NCBI GenBank assembly: GCA_002682825.1
Contig: NOKP01000022.1
Span: 248,001 to 312,000, forward strand
DNA: 64,000 nt
From: Neonectria sp. B-13
Lineage: Eukaryota > Ascomycota > Sordariomycetes > Hypocreales > Nectriaceae
Direction: 5' to 3'
This document shows, piece by piece, positions 24,244 to 35,772 of this stretch (position 1 is the first letter of the stretch; each line of letters opens with the position of its first letter). The position numbers were made by a program, and so were the translations under genes. A model generated the notes under the pieces. That model saw only the letters and a list, made by a program, of their open reading frames with translations, was not told where the DNA came from and did no database searches.

Positions 24244-27200
24244 TTACAAGCCAGTTGGGGACCTCTTCTTCCCGAACAAGCTCTTCTCCTTGACCTTTCC
24301 CTCTGTGTCTGATTGTGTCACGTTCCAGGTTTGGGTAGGCTTATTTTGTTGAGACCGATCAAACTGTGCCTTAACCCGGCGCTCCTGGCGGCGCACGTCG
24401 ATCTGGTCTTGGCTCAGGTGCCCGAAGCCATTGCGGCGCTTGAAGCATGCGTCCATCAAGCCGTTGGCGTCAATCAGCCTGCGGGGCATGCCTTGGACGA
24501 CACCGAACATCTCCATCGGGTCCGAAACCGACTTGATCTCGCTCTCTCCGAGCTTGAATACTGCCAGCGATATGCGGAAGAGCGTCTTCGAACCCTCGTA
24601 GAAGAACACGTCCCACACACGGAGGGTCGTCTCGATGGGCAGCGTTCCAATGAAACAGCTCATAAACCAGGACGTCAGGCAGAGGGTGATGGGAGGCAGA
24701 CGGTCCGTCGAGAGCCGTGAAAGGTCCCTACGCCGGGCCCGAGGCAGGCGGATTGACTTGCTCGTTGTTGGTCGCGAATTGGGTTCGGCCTCCAGGTCCC
24801 CTCCAACCTTGTCCCAGATGCCTGGCATCGTGTCTCGCAGCTCGGTCATCAGCACCCCCAAGTCCACCTTGGAGCCCTCAAGGCTCATCTCGTGGGTCCC
24901 GGGAAGGTAAATGCGGGTGATGACGTTGAGAAGCCAGAAGCACTGCTCCTCCGTCTCGACGAAGAGCAGTAAGAGACCAGCCAGAAAGTTCAGGCTTTGG
25001 CAATAGCCGATGCGGGGGTTGTACACGGAGAACGCGTGCAAAACCCGTCGAAGCGAGGTGATGATCGGCGGCTCGTCTTCGGACCCTGCAGGCGGCACCG
25101 GGCTGTGTCCCCGGACAGAGTCGGATGTCATGGTCGATCGACTCTCCCTAGCGCTAGCCGAAGGCGCCTGGAAGCCTCCTGGTGGCTTGAACTTGACGTT
25201 GTCGGGGAATGTACGGTGGAGATCTCGCTCGATAGCTTCGCTGTCTATTTCGGTTGCCTTTTTAGTTGTGAGCTTGTCGTAGAGTCCAGAATGCTGCGCC
25301 AAGATGGCCGGTCCACCTGCGTAGTAGAACCAAGCCGCACCTCGCCAATCCGGAGGAATGCCTTTGCGGACAAATCGCTTCGTCTTGGCATTCGGGGCCG
25401 GAAATCGGTTAGGGTGGTCCGTCATCAAAGCACTGTCTTTGAGATAGCCGACCCACTTCTTTCGTCGCCGGGCCAGGTATTCGGTGTAGCCGGTATTCCA
25501 GGTGTCGTATTGCTGTCGGCTCACATACTGATTCTCCTTCTTGAAGCCGTATCGGTCGCGGCAGCTTGGGTCTTCAGGGGGAGGCGGGGCGATGGCCGGT
25601 GCCATGATCGGTGGTGGTGAGATAGGAGGAGAGATGAGCGAGGCGGAGGTTTTCTCGGCGATGGGAGGCGCCATGGACGATTTGGTATCGTTGGGGGGCG
25701 AGGTGGGAGGAGAAATGGGAGAAGTGATTTCCTTGACGGAAGGGGAAAAGGGAGTGATGATGTCGCTCAATGGAGTTCGTTGTTGGGAGACGACAGAGGG
25801 CTCTGAATCCATCGACTTGCCAGAGTCGCGCTTGTCCAGCTCGCGCTTGTCCATGCTCCTTCGAGCTAGGTTCTCAGCAATATGCGGAACAGAATTGATG
25901 TAGGCAGGGCTGGTAAAGATCATCTTGGACATGCGGATCTCAGCGTCCAGGTTCTTTTCAGCCGAGTTCGCACCACGCCGGGGGAAATCCTCATCATCAT
26001 CGTCATTGTCGATCTTGATCTGGATGAAGCTGTGACTTGGCTCCCTATCCGACGCCGAAGTGGTTAGGGGTGAACCCATGTTGTAGTCACGAGTCGAGGT
26101 CGAAGAGGTAGGGCGTGTGTCGTGGTAGTCCCGACCCGAGGTGGAAGAAGGGGGGCGAGAGTCGTGGTAGTCACGGTGTGAGGTGGAAGTGATGGGGCGA
26201 GCATCCACGCTGTGGCCAACGTCTGAAGTTAAGGTGATGGGACGTGCGCTGACGTCGTACTCGGCGCCGGAAACGGAGGTTCTCGATTCTCCACCGATAT
26301 TGTTGTAGTCGTGGTCTGGCACCAAGGAGGCAGGGTGTGCACCGGCGTTGTAGTCACGGTCTGAGGTCGAGGAGGCAGCACGTGCACCAATATGATAGTC
26401 AATATCCGACGCGGCAGTGTCCGGTCGTAGACCGAGGTCGTAGTCAACGTGCGATGCAGAGGTGTCAGGGCGGTCAGGTACGTGGTAGTCAATGTCCGTT
26501 GCTTCTTCGTCGTCGTCGAATCCCTTCTCGTACATGCCCATAAGATCATCGAGGCTCAATTCGTCGTCGTCGGCATCGGCCTCCCCTAGGCCGTCGTCTT
26601 CAATGTCAGCGTCAGCTAGGGGATACAGCGACGTGACAGAGCTGTCCTTGGTCAGGACGCTGCTCCGCTCGGTAGCGGTTGTGCCCGGAGCTGTGGACTC
26701 AGTGAACTGAGACCTGAAGCTGGAACGGAGCTCCTCTCCACTCATCCACGGTGCGACGACAGCGTTTGGGGACGCTGGTCCGCCCGTGTTGATGTTGGAC
26801 AGTGGCGGGCGTGGGGAGGGCGCCGCACCATTGGTAGTAGGGCGTGATCGAGGCTGTCGAGGCTCGTGGAATTCGGAGGCGGGAGGGGACAGAACGGAAT
26901 GGTAAGTTGAGGAGGATTGACAAGACGAAACCGAAGGACCACGGGGTCGTGTTGGAGGCCAAAGGGGGGTTTGGGTAGGGGAGCTGACGAGTTCCAGGTA
27001 CTGGTCTGCCGGGTTGTAGCTGAGGGTGGGTCGTGGCGTTGCCGGGTCTGTGATTGGCTGGCGGATGCTCTGCTTCCTGGGCCGAGAGAAGTTGAACCTG
27101 TCGGCTGGGGCTGAAGCGGACGGGCTGTCAGATGCACGTAGATCCCCCAGTGACGACTTTGTTACAAGAGGGAATGTCGGGGATGCGTTTCGGGAGTCGG

Positions 27201-27636
27201 AGGGGATGCTGTAGGCGTCGTAGGCAAAGGGCGACTGCGGATGGGGCGGGGGATCCATCGGGGAGGCTGGGTAGGGGCTCGACGGTGCTGGCTGCAGGAC
27301 AAATTTGGAGTTATGCGACAGCGAATCCCACCGCGGCGACATGGGCAACGGTGACAAGGGCAGCGGCGGCAGCTGCGACAGCTGCAGGGACTCGGACGAG
27401 TCACGGTAGGCAAAGCCAAAGGGCACGATCTGGACCTTTGGCGAGGGAGGAAGCGATATCGTTTGCTGCTGTGGATACGACGGCGAAGGGAGAGGCGATT
27501 CATAGGCGCCGGGCACCGGGCTGTCGTCGTCGTCGCGGCGGCGGGAAGCGTAGATGGAGAACTTGCGGTTGGGGGACCGGGGCGAGGCTAACGGTTCCCC
27601 CGAGGCATTCGGGATCTTGATGGCGGCGGGAGTCAT
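24244..27636 (-). CDS. TBC-domain Rab GTPase-activating protein
   Basis: Single-exon, 1130 aa. Stimulates GTP hydrolysis by a Rab GTPase in membrane traffic. Residues 1-750 are disordered (S/P/T-rich) with a degenerate tandem repeat at about 378-525. The TBC domain spans about 755-1050: RKGIPPDWRGAAW; the arginine-finger motif IERDLHRTFPDN (about 805); the glutamine-finger motif GYCQSLNFLAG (about 878); then CLTSWFMSCFIGTLP and RVWDVFFYEG. Both catalytic fingers are present, so it should be active. An insertion of about 40 residues separates the IWDKVGGD block from the CLTSWF block. The tail is basic (LFGKKRSPTGL). It looks closest to the GYP3/MSB3 group by the WRG and RTFP blocks, but the Rab target cannot be read. 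Confidence 0.9.
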   Translation of the reverse strand: MTPAAIKIPNASGEPLASPRSPNRKFSIYASRRRDDDDSPVPGAYESPLPSPSYPQQQTISLPPSPKVQIVPFGFAYRDSSESLQLSQLPPLPLSPLPMSPRWDSLSHNSKFVLQPAPSSPYPASPMDPPPHPQSPFAYDAYSIPSDSRNASPTFPLVTKSSLGDLRASDSPSASAPADRFNFSRPRKQSIRQPITDPATPRPTLSYNPADQYLELVSSPTQTPLWPPTRPRGPSVSSCQSSSTYHSVLSPPASEFHEPRQPRSRPTTNGAAPSPRPPLSNINTGGPASPNAVVAPWMSGEELRSSFRSQFTESTAPGTTATERSSVLTKDSSVTSLYPLADADIEDDGLGEADADDDELSLDDLMGMYEKGFDDDEEATDIDYHVPDRPDTSASHVDYDLGLRPDTAASDIDYHIGARAASSTSDRDYNAGAHPASLVPDHDYNNIGGESRTSVSGAEYDVSARPITLTSDVGHSVDARPITSTSHRDYHDSRPPSSTSGRDYHDTRPTSSTSTRDYNMGSPLTTSASDREPSHSFIQIKIDNDDDDEDFPRRGANSAEKNLDAEIRMSKMIFTSPAYINSVPHIAENLARRSMDKRELDKRDSGKSMDSEPSVVSQQRTPLSDIITPFSPSVKEITSPISPPTSPPNDTKSSMAPPIAEKTSASLISPPISPPPIMAPAIAPPPPEDPSCRDRYGFKKENQYVSRQQYDTWNTGYTEYLARRRKKWVGYLKDSALMTDHPNRFPAPNAKTKRFVRKGIPPDWRGAAWFYYAGGPAILAQHSGLYDKLTTKKATEIDSEAIERDLHRTFPDNVKFKPPGGFQAPSASARESRSTMTSDSVRGHSPVPPAGSEDEPPIITSLRRVLHAFSVYNPRIGYCQSLNFLAGLLLLFVETEEQCFWLLNVITRIYLPGTHEMSLEGSKVDLGVLMTELRDTMPGIWDKVGGDLEAEPNSRPTTSKSIRLPRARRRDLSRLSTDRLPPITLCLTSWFMSCFIGTLPIETTLRVWDVFFYEGSKTLFRISLAVFKLGESEIKSVSDPMEMFGVVQGMPRRLIDANGLMDACFKRRNGFGHLSQDQIDVRRQERRVKAQFDRSQQNKPTQTWNVTQSDTEGKVKEKSLFGKKRSPTGL
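26050..26510 (-). repeat. Degenerate tandem repeat coding for xxDYxxxxRPxTSxS units
   Basis: About nine units of 15-17 residues (45-51 nt) in the N-terminal half of the TBC protein: each has a D-Y pair, then R-P or A-H-P, then S/T-S-x-S. Nucleotide copies are also recognisable (TAGTC repeated about every 50 nt on the plus strand). Confidence 0.75.
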
Positions 27637-30600
27637 GATGGTACGAGCCCAGCGGGGGGATGAGCTGAAGGCTGCTGGGCTCGAGACAAGGTGGTGATGG
27701 GCTCAGCGGCCCACGGGCAAACGGTGGTTGCAAGGTGCTGGCGAGGTCGTGGCCGTGGCCGTGATCGTCGAGGTACCAAGTACTGGTGGTCGACAGTGGA
27801 TGTCGATGGATGTCGGGTGCTAATTAGTGGCTTCGCTGCCGTCTCGGGCTGTAGGCGCTGGCAGAGGCCGCGAAAGAATGAGTGTGGTGAAGTAGAGAGG
27901 CCTGGCAATAACCCTGTGCCATGGCTACCGGTGCATGGCCGGTGAGGAAGAGGAAGAGAATAGACGCAGTCGTTTAGCTGTTGGAAGAAGCGAACGAGTG
28001 GGCTTCCGTCGGTGCCACCGTCAGTCGTTTTTTTCTCTCGAGTTTGGACGCGGAAGTCTGGGGAGGCAAAGTTGGTAGCGCGTGACGGGCTACGCAGAGC
28101 TGTCTGGTTCCTTCCTGGGCACCGTGAAGCGAAAGTGAAAAGAAAAAAAGAGGGCGCTACTCTTGAGCAAACGCGGTCTCGTCACTCTCAAGTGTTAGTG
28201 CTGGGCAAGAGAGAGAAAGAAAAAAAGAGCGTCGCAACCAGAGTCGAGCTTGCAGGACTCGTCCTTGCTGGGTTGGGGTACAGGACGAAGACGAGGACGA
28301 GAGCCGGAGGGAAATGACCTCGGGGAGCGGAAGGGCCAGTGTTATGACGTTTGTCGACGGCTGGGCGTTAGGAACCCAGACTTGGCCCCGTTCTCCAAAG
28401 AAGAAGCCCAAGCCCAGCAGGCAGTTCAGCCGAAAGCACCTCAGTGTAATGATGAATCACCGCACTAATGGCAAATGGCACACAGCGCAGCGCAGCGCAG
28501 CCCCAGAGCCGGAAATCGCACGTCCGCGTACACGGGGACGAGCACGCACCCTGCACCGCGGTCGACGGGGAAGCCGGGATGAGCGGTAGCGGGTAGGGTT
28601 GGGTTTTTGGGGACCAGGATCTGGGCCGGGTTGCGAAGCAAGGGTGGTGTTCTGTGCTCTGTGCTCTGTGCTCTGTGCTGTGACAGGATATTCCAGGCGG
28701 CCGATATACTAGGCTACAGCCTAGGAGTTAGGCTGGAGGAACCCTAAAGACCGAGAATGCAGCGCAGAGGGCAAAAGAGAAGCCCAGGTTTGTGCGGACG
28801 GGAGAGATGTCGTGAGTGTGAGCGTGAGCGGGGGGAAATAGTCGACGAGGACGAGTTGATGGCAGAAGGAAGAAGACAGTCAGGTACGTGGAATGGTGGG
28901 CAGGTGACACAAAGGGGCGAAGGGAAGCAGGCCAGACTGAGAGAGCCCGTGTGAGTGAGTGTGTGTGTCTGTCCCAACGGCGTTTGTTCCGTTTGGTCAA
29001 CCCTGTCTCTTTTTTTTCTCGTCCTTCCTCCCCTTTGTCGGTTGAATACCTCCTCGAATGAGACAGGGCGCGAAAGACGGACAAGAAAAACGTCCAGGGA
29101 GAATGCACCGTTATTGGCCGAGGGGAAAGAAAGCCAACCCCAAGTCTAATGTAGCGTACCCGGCGCGGCGAGCGAAATTCAAGTCGCGCGCCTGGAGAGC
29201 GGGGGGAGCGATTGATTATTCGAGTCAGGTCGGTCGAGCAAAGGTGTGGCGGGGATTCAACGGCCGTGGGAGGCAGAAATGGCGAAAAGAATCAGACGGG
29301 CCAACAAAAGAGCCGAAGGGGGACGCGAGGTTGGGGAACGTGACGATGGTGACGGGTTCCGAGGAAATGTCGTCAGGTTCCTTGGGCGACGTCGTCTTTT
29401 TAGTGGAGTACTAGCTGTGTTCGTACAGTACCTTAAGTACGAAGTACTGTAGCTGCGCTGCAGGTCTGCCACTGGGGAAAATGATGGGCTTGTCCGATCG
29501 ATGTACCACCACTGACCAGCACGGAGTAGTCAATGTATGTCTCGTAAAGAGAGGAAATGCCCCAGAAAAAGACGTCAAGAGAAAGAAAGGCCGTGTGCGT
29601 GTATCAGCCCAGGTGTGAGCTGAGCAACCTCGCGCAAGAAAGGCCAGTCTAGACGAGGGAGTACAAGCCCTCATTCTCGCTCGACGCCATCCACAGAGGC
29701 CTCAACCAAGCACGCACTCACCGTCTTCTCTATTGCCATTGCCATTACCATTACCAAGCACGACTACAAACTGGCACTGCCCACGCACACTTACAAGAAA
29801 ACGGCCTAATTTTTTCAGCTACGGCTGCCTTGCAGATGGAATTGAGATTGGGCCCGCCCGCGCCATCCCAAAGTTGAACGCCCAACTCTTCTTCCTCACA
29901 TGCAAAGCAAAGAAGGGAAAATAAAAAGTGCCACAAGCGCCTGTGACAGAGCAGCTGGTAATATTCGTACTTTGCTGTCCAGTCCAGCCGCCCAGCCCTG
30001 GCAGATGCATTTGCACATGCATAAGCACGCGTGGCGTTAGTCTCGAACTGAAGATGACAGGGTAGGGCTATACTTCGCAGAGGGCATGTGCCTTGAGATG
30101 AGCCTTGGCTGAGGCCAACATGGGCAGACAAACAGACAAGGGGAGGAGAAAAGATGACAGAAGCCTGTCTTGCAATGATCAACGAGCTAACCGTTGCAGG
30201 TAACTCCCCACAGCCAAAGCAAAGAACAGGACTAAACGAAGCCAAATAGTATAATGTCATTAAAGAGAGCGCCCTAACCCAAGAACGCAGTGCATGGCGA
30301 GATGGAAGCCATCCACCTTCTCCGCAGGGTAGGGAAGTTGCCGTTTGGTGCAATTGTCCGGCCCCCCCTGTATTTCACTGGAGCTTGGATTTCTTCCCCC
30401 CTAACGTCCGCCCCACCAACGGCGCCGCGCCCGGGTTCTGGTGCCTGAGCCCATTCCCACATCGGGTGGCACATCCCTAGTCTAGCGCCCCAGTTGGCGC
30501 CTCTTCGCTGGGACCTTGTTTGTCATTTTTGTGTTCCCAGTGCCAGGCGAGAGACGGAGTGAGACAGAGACAAGGGCTGCTAAATAGGAGCGGGAAAAGA

Positions 30601-33600
30601 GCCCAGCGAGAAGCGAAAAAGGCTGGCGACAGCCTGGCTGCGGGTGGTGACCTACTCCACGTTGTGTGAACCAATGGCAACGCTGCGGTACCTGAATTTT
30701 TCCCTTTTTTGCATGGCCATTTCCTCATTCCAGCTCCCCCATTGTGGCGGCGGGACGGAGAGCTCGTCAATCCTCCATGTTCGTCCCTAGTATCCTGCGC
30801 ACGTAGTCGTCATGGACTATCCGTCCTTCTACGCATGCACATATAGGCCTCAAAGGGCATTTTGGCTACGACTTAGTACTCATGCAAAAGCAACGGGCTG
30901 TAATGAACAGCAACCGTGCCCGCCCGTTCCACCGGAGAGACGGAGCCATGCATAATGCAGGTACACGGCAGAGACGCATCACAGAAGCTGACCGAAAGCA
31001 AATTCTTTTCCGCTGTCGGACTAAATTCCCCAAAACAACGCCAAACAAATGAGGGCTTGTTGGCCGACCCGACCCGCCAACTAAACGGTGGGAACTAGGG
31101 AGGAAATAGCACGCTTTTTCCTGTCTGCCTTTCTCCGTCGTCGGCTTCTTCATTTTGTGAGTCTTGTTTCTTCCTGCGGCCGGCTGCTCCGGGTGCACGG
31201 GGCCGCGCAGTTGCAATGCGTGTGTAAGATCAACCTGGGTTATATCTCGATCTAGTTTCCAGTTCTCATCAATCGGGGTTTCTATTTTATTTTAATTCTT
31301 TTGTGGAGGACCGATCAGCGAAGAGGATCCCCAACCCGGCCCTCTCCCTGGCCTGTCAGCCTTCTTCCTTTTGTTCTTCCGGTTGGTCTTTGGACCGCCG
31401 AGACAGGGGTGATGGCTGTCAACGAAAAACAGCGGCCGCGGGTTTCTCACTGCTCAACATGAACGAGTTCCCAGCAGCCATCAGCCGCAGACATGGGAAC
31501 TAATGCGCCTTCGAACGCCCTCTCCACTGCCGTCCAGCAAAGGCTCAATCATCGGCAGCAAATGAAGCCATTCGGGGTCCAAACAAAATGAGAGCCCCCG
31601 CGCCTGAACAACTTGAGCAACCCATCCCAAGCCCAAAAGGCCTCGCCGGAGAAGTCTCGTTGAATTCCAGGTGACTCTGGCCCAGACCCAGAAAGCCCAA
31701 GACTCCCGTCGGGGCTCCATCCCGCATCCCAGCCCCAGTCGCTGTAGCACGCGCAGCACATCCCTGCCCCAGGTCCGGGGCGCAACCACTTATATGGGGC
31801 GGATGCCGGCATCAAATTTCGTCGGCTTGCCCCCCAGGAACAAGCGAGGAAACAAGGCCAGCAACAAACATTGCTTCTGGAATTCGGCCTCATTTTCACA
31901 GAGAGGGTCCATGCGCTCCTGTCCCCGTGGACCCAAGGCGCTGGGTAGGCCGCTGGTGGAGCTCCACGCGGTGTTGACGGGGAACTTGGAAAATAGATGA
32001 AATGCTGGCTGACGTGCAGTAATGTAGAAGCGGCCTACAGCTGGGAGTTGCAAGTTTGCCCATGACATCAACAAAGTAGCCGAACTGAGGTCCAAGGATC
32101 CCTTTCTACCTGTTTGTTAGGCCGCCATCTATTGATAAACACCACGAGACACTACCTGGATCAGGCTGCGGAGGTTGCATTCCCTCGCACGAGACGGATC
32201 ATCGTGGACTGTCCAAAAGCCTAGACGAGCCTCTGATGAGTTGATGCCTCCCACCCCTGTCCACCACAGCTCCATTGCTCTGGGGTCGACGGAGCAGCCA
32301 ATCTCGGTAGCGGAGCCGTATTGAATTATTGCCGACTCCAATGCTCCGGTCCAGAATGACCAACGGCCACCGCCCCCATTCGCTGCCCCATCTTCATCGA
32401 CTTCGTCATCGGCCGTCGCTATGGCGGGGGTTTGCCTTTGTTTGTTTAAACATAAACAAATCACAGACAGACCAGAGCGCGTCGCGGGCGCGTCATCTCA
32501 CGCACAGCTTAACGAAGTGACAAAAAGAGACGGCGCCAACAGGCTTTTCTCGGGGCTACCAGCCCTTGGTGTCACTGTAGCTTGCGCCTGGCCCTGCCGC
32601 CGTCCCGTCCCAAAGCTCAGCCCAGCGCGAGGCGAATTTCTTGCGCTCCCTTGGCAATGGGCCCGGGTCTTGCTTCCCGTCCCCGGCCGTGCGGCTTATG
32701 GGCGATCGGTGTTGAGGGCTGGCGCCAGTGAGGCAGTGACTGGATGAAGCTGCCGCCCCCAAGGCTAACTAACAGCAACCCGTCTGAGCTGAGGGAGCGA
32801 GCATTCGACCGGCCGAGACGTTTCAGCCCATTGTGCAGCTGAGGCGCCAAAACGAGGCGTTTGTGGTGATGAGAAGGGACCAGCCGGCTGTATCACCATC
32901 GCAAGCCAAAAGGCATCACCGAAAAGGCCCTTGCACTAAGGATGACGACGACGAGGCTGCTTTCACATACCGTAGGCGTTTTTGTGCTGGACGGTCAACG
33001 ACGAACAGTAGGTCGCAACGCAGTTCCCCTGATTGAGACGGAGGCATGTGGGAGTGTCGCGTAAGGGAGAGTGAGACACCTCAAGCAATTAGCGTGGACG
33101 GTTGTTTTATTCTCTCTTGTTGATCTTCTGCCTTCGCCCTCGTTTGGCAGATCCAGCAGAGTCGCAACCTCAGAGAAGGTTAGGCGGTAGTCAAGGAGGG
33201 CTTTTAGAGAAGGGAGGCTGTTACTCAAGCTGTCCTATGACGGACATTGTACGGAGTGAAGCACTTGTATTTGGCTGCACGAACCAGTCAATGAGCACCT
33301 TCGATGCACAGCTGAGTCTTTCCTCTGTGGCCTGCGGCGGTCTGGTCCTTTAACTATTGAACAAAGCATATTAACCGTAGCCGACGATTGACCTATTGAT
33401 AGTAGATTGATAAGCTGCGACGTCGAGTTTCCTAAAGTCACATGATGCGATCTCTTCATCTCAACCACGCATACCCTTGCTTCAATCAAGATCTGTAGAT
33501 ATCCCATGTAACCCCTTACAGACTCTGTCGCACATCGCACTCACACAACATCCCACTCCACTCATTGGCGACTCCTGTAGTTGCGTAGCCGAAAGCATCG

Positions 33601-34775
33601 TTGGTCTGTCCATTTCCCGTCCTTGCTCGTCCAGCTTCGGCTTCGGAATGCGTCAGAAGCCCTGGCACCCCTTTTGGAAACTGGGGTATCCCCCTTGCAT
33701 TCTTATATTCGGCTCCGTCCCTTACTCTCGGCTCTGAGCTATCGCCATCTCGTTACGGAGGCCCAAGCTTGCGCGGCCTGAATCTCGGTTTCTCCTTCCT
33801 GGTTCTCTCCTATGTTGGTGATCGCCGCGTCTCATCACCTCACTGCAACCTTGACAGGCCCAATGAGTCACGGCACTGTTACATCAGAAAGAGATTTCCC
33901 GAGATCAGTACACTAGTGTCTTTATTTATACAACCTATTCACATTCTAATATAAGTCATAAGTGAGAGGCTCGGGTTTTGGGCCCGTTGTCATATCTGAT
34001 AGATAGGTTTTTGCCATTTTTGGCAGTCTGATTCAGGGAACGCAAGCGTTTCAAAGTTCTTGTCTGGGACAAACTTTGATCTAGGCAGGTCATCACATAG
34101 TTCATGAAGTTGGAAAACAGTTCTCATAACATGATCATGGAGATTTTCGAACAGGTATCTAAAATCGAAAAAGAGGCGAAGAATCCCTCTGAGGTACAGG
34201 GTAGGCTGCCAGCCTCGAATCGACTGCGGGAGGGAAGCGACAGCAGCTATATAAAGAGCTTTTTATGCTAAAGTGGACAGTTTCGTAATGGCTTTCTTTG
34301 ATTGAGAGTGATGATATCTCCCGGGATTTAGGAAGATAATAAATAGCATATGCACAATGCAATGGGTGAAGATAGACTAGCGACGAAACTATAAGTCATT
34401 TGTCCATAGTGCAGTCTTAATTTCAGTTTACGGTAAAGGTCCGATTTCAGTCAGGCACGCACGTCAATGACAAGGCAACAAATAGGTATATAGTCTTTAA
34501 TGTTCAAAAGCAGCCAGCGCACGAGAGCATGGCTAGAAAGGATGATGCCTCAGTCATTTCTGTCATCACTCAGGTCTCTCACCAAATGCGCATGAAGTCC
34601 ACACGCAATCAGCGTCGCCACCAGAAACACAAAACATATTCACGGACAAGAAGAATAAATACTGTCAGTCTGCTATTTATTATTTCACTGGTTGATTGAT
34701 GGTGATTTATCATGACCTTCCTTTCAAGACAAAAAAAAAGTTTGGTGGAAAAATCCCAAAAGGTTAAAAAGAAAT
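27637..34775. other. 7.1-kb gene-poor region upstream of the TBC gene
   Basis: No protein gene supported. Reading frames of 100-200 codons on both strands (for example around 29750-30350 and 31550-31900) have no domain, no consistent splicing and contain simple sequence. 27640-28600 is probably TBC promoter and leader. Contains a GCAGC-type run near 28483-28500, the 7-bp tandem at 28647-28681 and a CCATTGCCATTACC stretch near 29735. From about 33300 on, the sequence is less GC-rich. An uncalled long non-coding RNA or a fast-evolving small gene cannot be excluded. Confidence 0.5.
28647..28681 (+). repeat. 7-bp tandem repeat (GTGCTCT)x5
   Basis: Units GTGTTCT, three perfect GTGCTCT, and GTGCTGT in direct succession. 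Confidence 0.9.
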
Positions 34776-34878
34776 GATGCCTGTGGGACTCGAACCCACG
34801 CCTCGTTAGAGACTGCGAATTGTACCATGTGAATTATTTCACCTGAACACAGCGCCATAACCACTCGGCCAAAGCACC
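34776..34878 (-). tRNA. tRNA-Leu(CAG), intron-containing
   Basis: Minus-strand sequence folds as a class II tRNA. Acceptor GGTGCTT pairs with AGGCATC; D arm TGGCCGAGTGGTTATGGC; anticodon stem CTGTG pairs with CGCAG around loop T-T-C-A-G-G-T; long variable arm TCTCTAACGAG; T arm GTGGG-TTCGAGT-CCCAC. Anticodon CAG is at 34845-34843. A 23-nt intron sits after the base 3' of the anticodon, the canonical place. A/B boxes are intact and a run of T follows within 10-15 nt, a Pol III terminator. CCA is not encoded. Confidence 0.92.
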
Positions 34879-35772
34879 TTTGATTGATGAACAGCTCACT
34901 CAAAAAGTGGTTTAACATGTCAGCGGTAAGCTATTTTCATGGACTTGCGAGCCACGAAAACGAGCATGTTTCCCTTTTGGGAGTTGGAAATCACCTCTGT
35001 TGAACCTGGCTGGAAGCAGTGTTCTTATAATGATGAGCACCGAAAGACCCTGCCTGCGACGCAGTTCAGGTGGTGCCCATCCGAAGTTAGTAGGGTCACA
35101 TAGGTTGATGCGCCCGCAATGCGACTCCATTTCCTTCAGTTTGGGACTCGTCTGCTCCGATAGAACTGGAATAGGCGCAAATTTACTCCCTAGGTATCGA
35201 AATATACTCTTCCAGCGTGTAGCTCATAGGGTAAATGAATAAGATATTGTTCGAGTCCTCAGACTATCAACTATTTACCAACTCGCTGCATCTCGACCAA
35301 CAAGGCCATTCGTCGAGGAGTACCCAAGGAAACCTCCGACATACTGGGTGCATACGCACAAAGCGGACTCGACACCTCGGTCAAGGAATATGAGAGTGTA
35401 GTATTGGAAGAGCAAGATACTTAGCCGCTGCTTGGGGTTAGGTAGGTAGGTCCCTTAACTTAGATAGGCAGTTCGTGTTCAGGTTAGGCCAGGGACAGTC
35501 TAAGTTAGGGACAGGATTAGCTATCGTACATGCATCCTTCTATTGATACAGTGAGGTACATTTTAGCCCGAAGTTTGTTAATTTAACAAGGTCATTCGAT
35601 CATGTATAAACGTCCCCTCTTCTCTTTGGTGGACCATGCCTTTCGCCTTGTTATGTGCCAAACTCTCACCGACTCTCGAACCCATACGTATCAGCTACCT
35701 GGACTCCGCAGTTCCCTGGACCAACATACTTGCGGGTATGGACTTAAGTTTGCTTCACTCATATTGCTTTCA
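34879..35772. other. Intergenic between tRNA-Leu and the DUF7580 gene
   Basis: No protein gene. Contains a degenerate A-box/B-box-like segment (35220-35260) and a GGTAGGTAGGTAG run near 35440. Confidence 0.5.
35220..35260 (+). other. Degenerate Pol III promoter-like (tRNA-like) segment
   Basis: TAGCTCATAGG resembles an A box and TTGTTCGAGTCCTC resembles a B box, about 20 nt apart. No full cloverleaf can be drawn, so at most a tRNA/SINE relic. Confidence 0.25.

Noticed and set aside
29751..30353. Minus-strand 200-codon frame in the gene-poor region
   Set aside because: No domain, random-like composition, and neighbouring simple repeats.
35035..35150. Possible 5S rRNA fragment
   Set aside because: Short similarity to a TTAGTAG-GGTC box only; the conserved fungal 5S 5' and 3' halves are absent.
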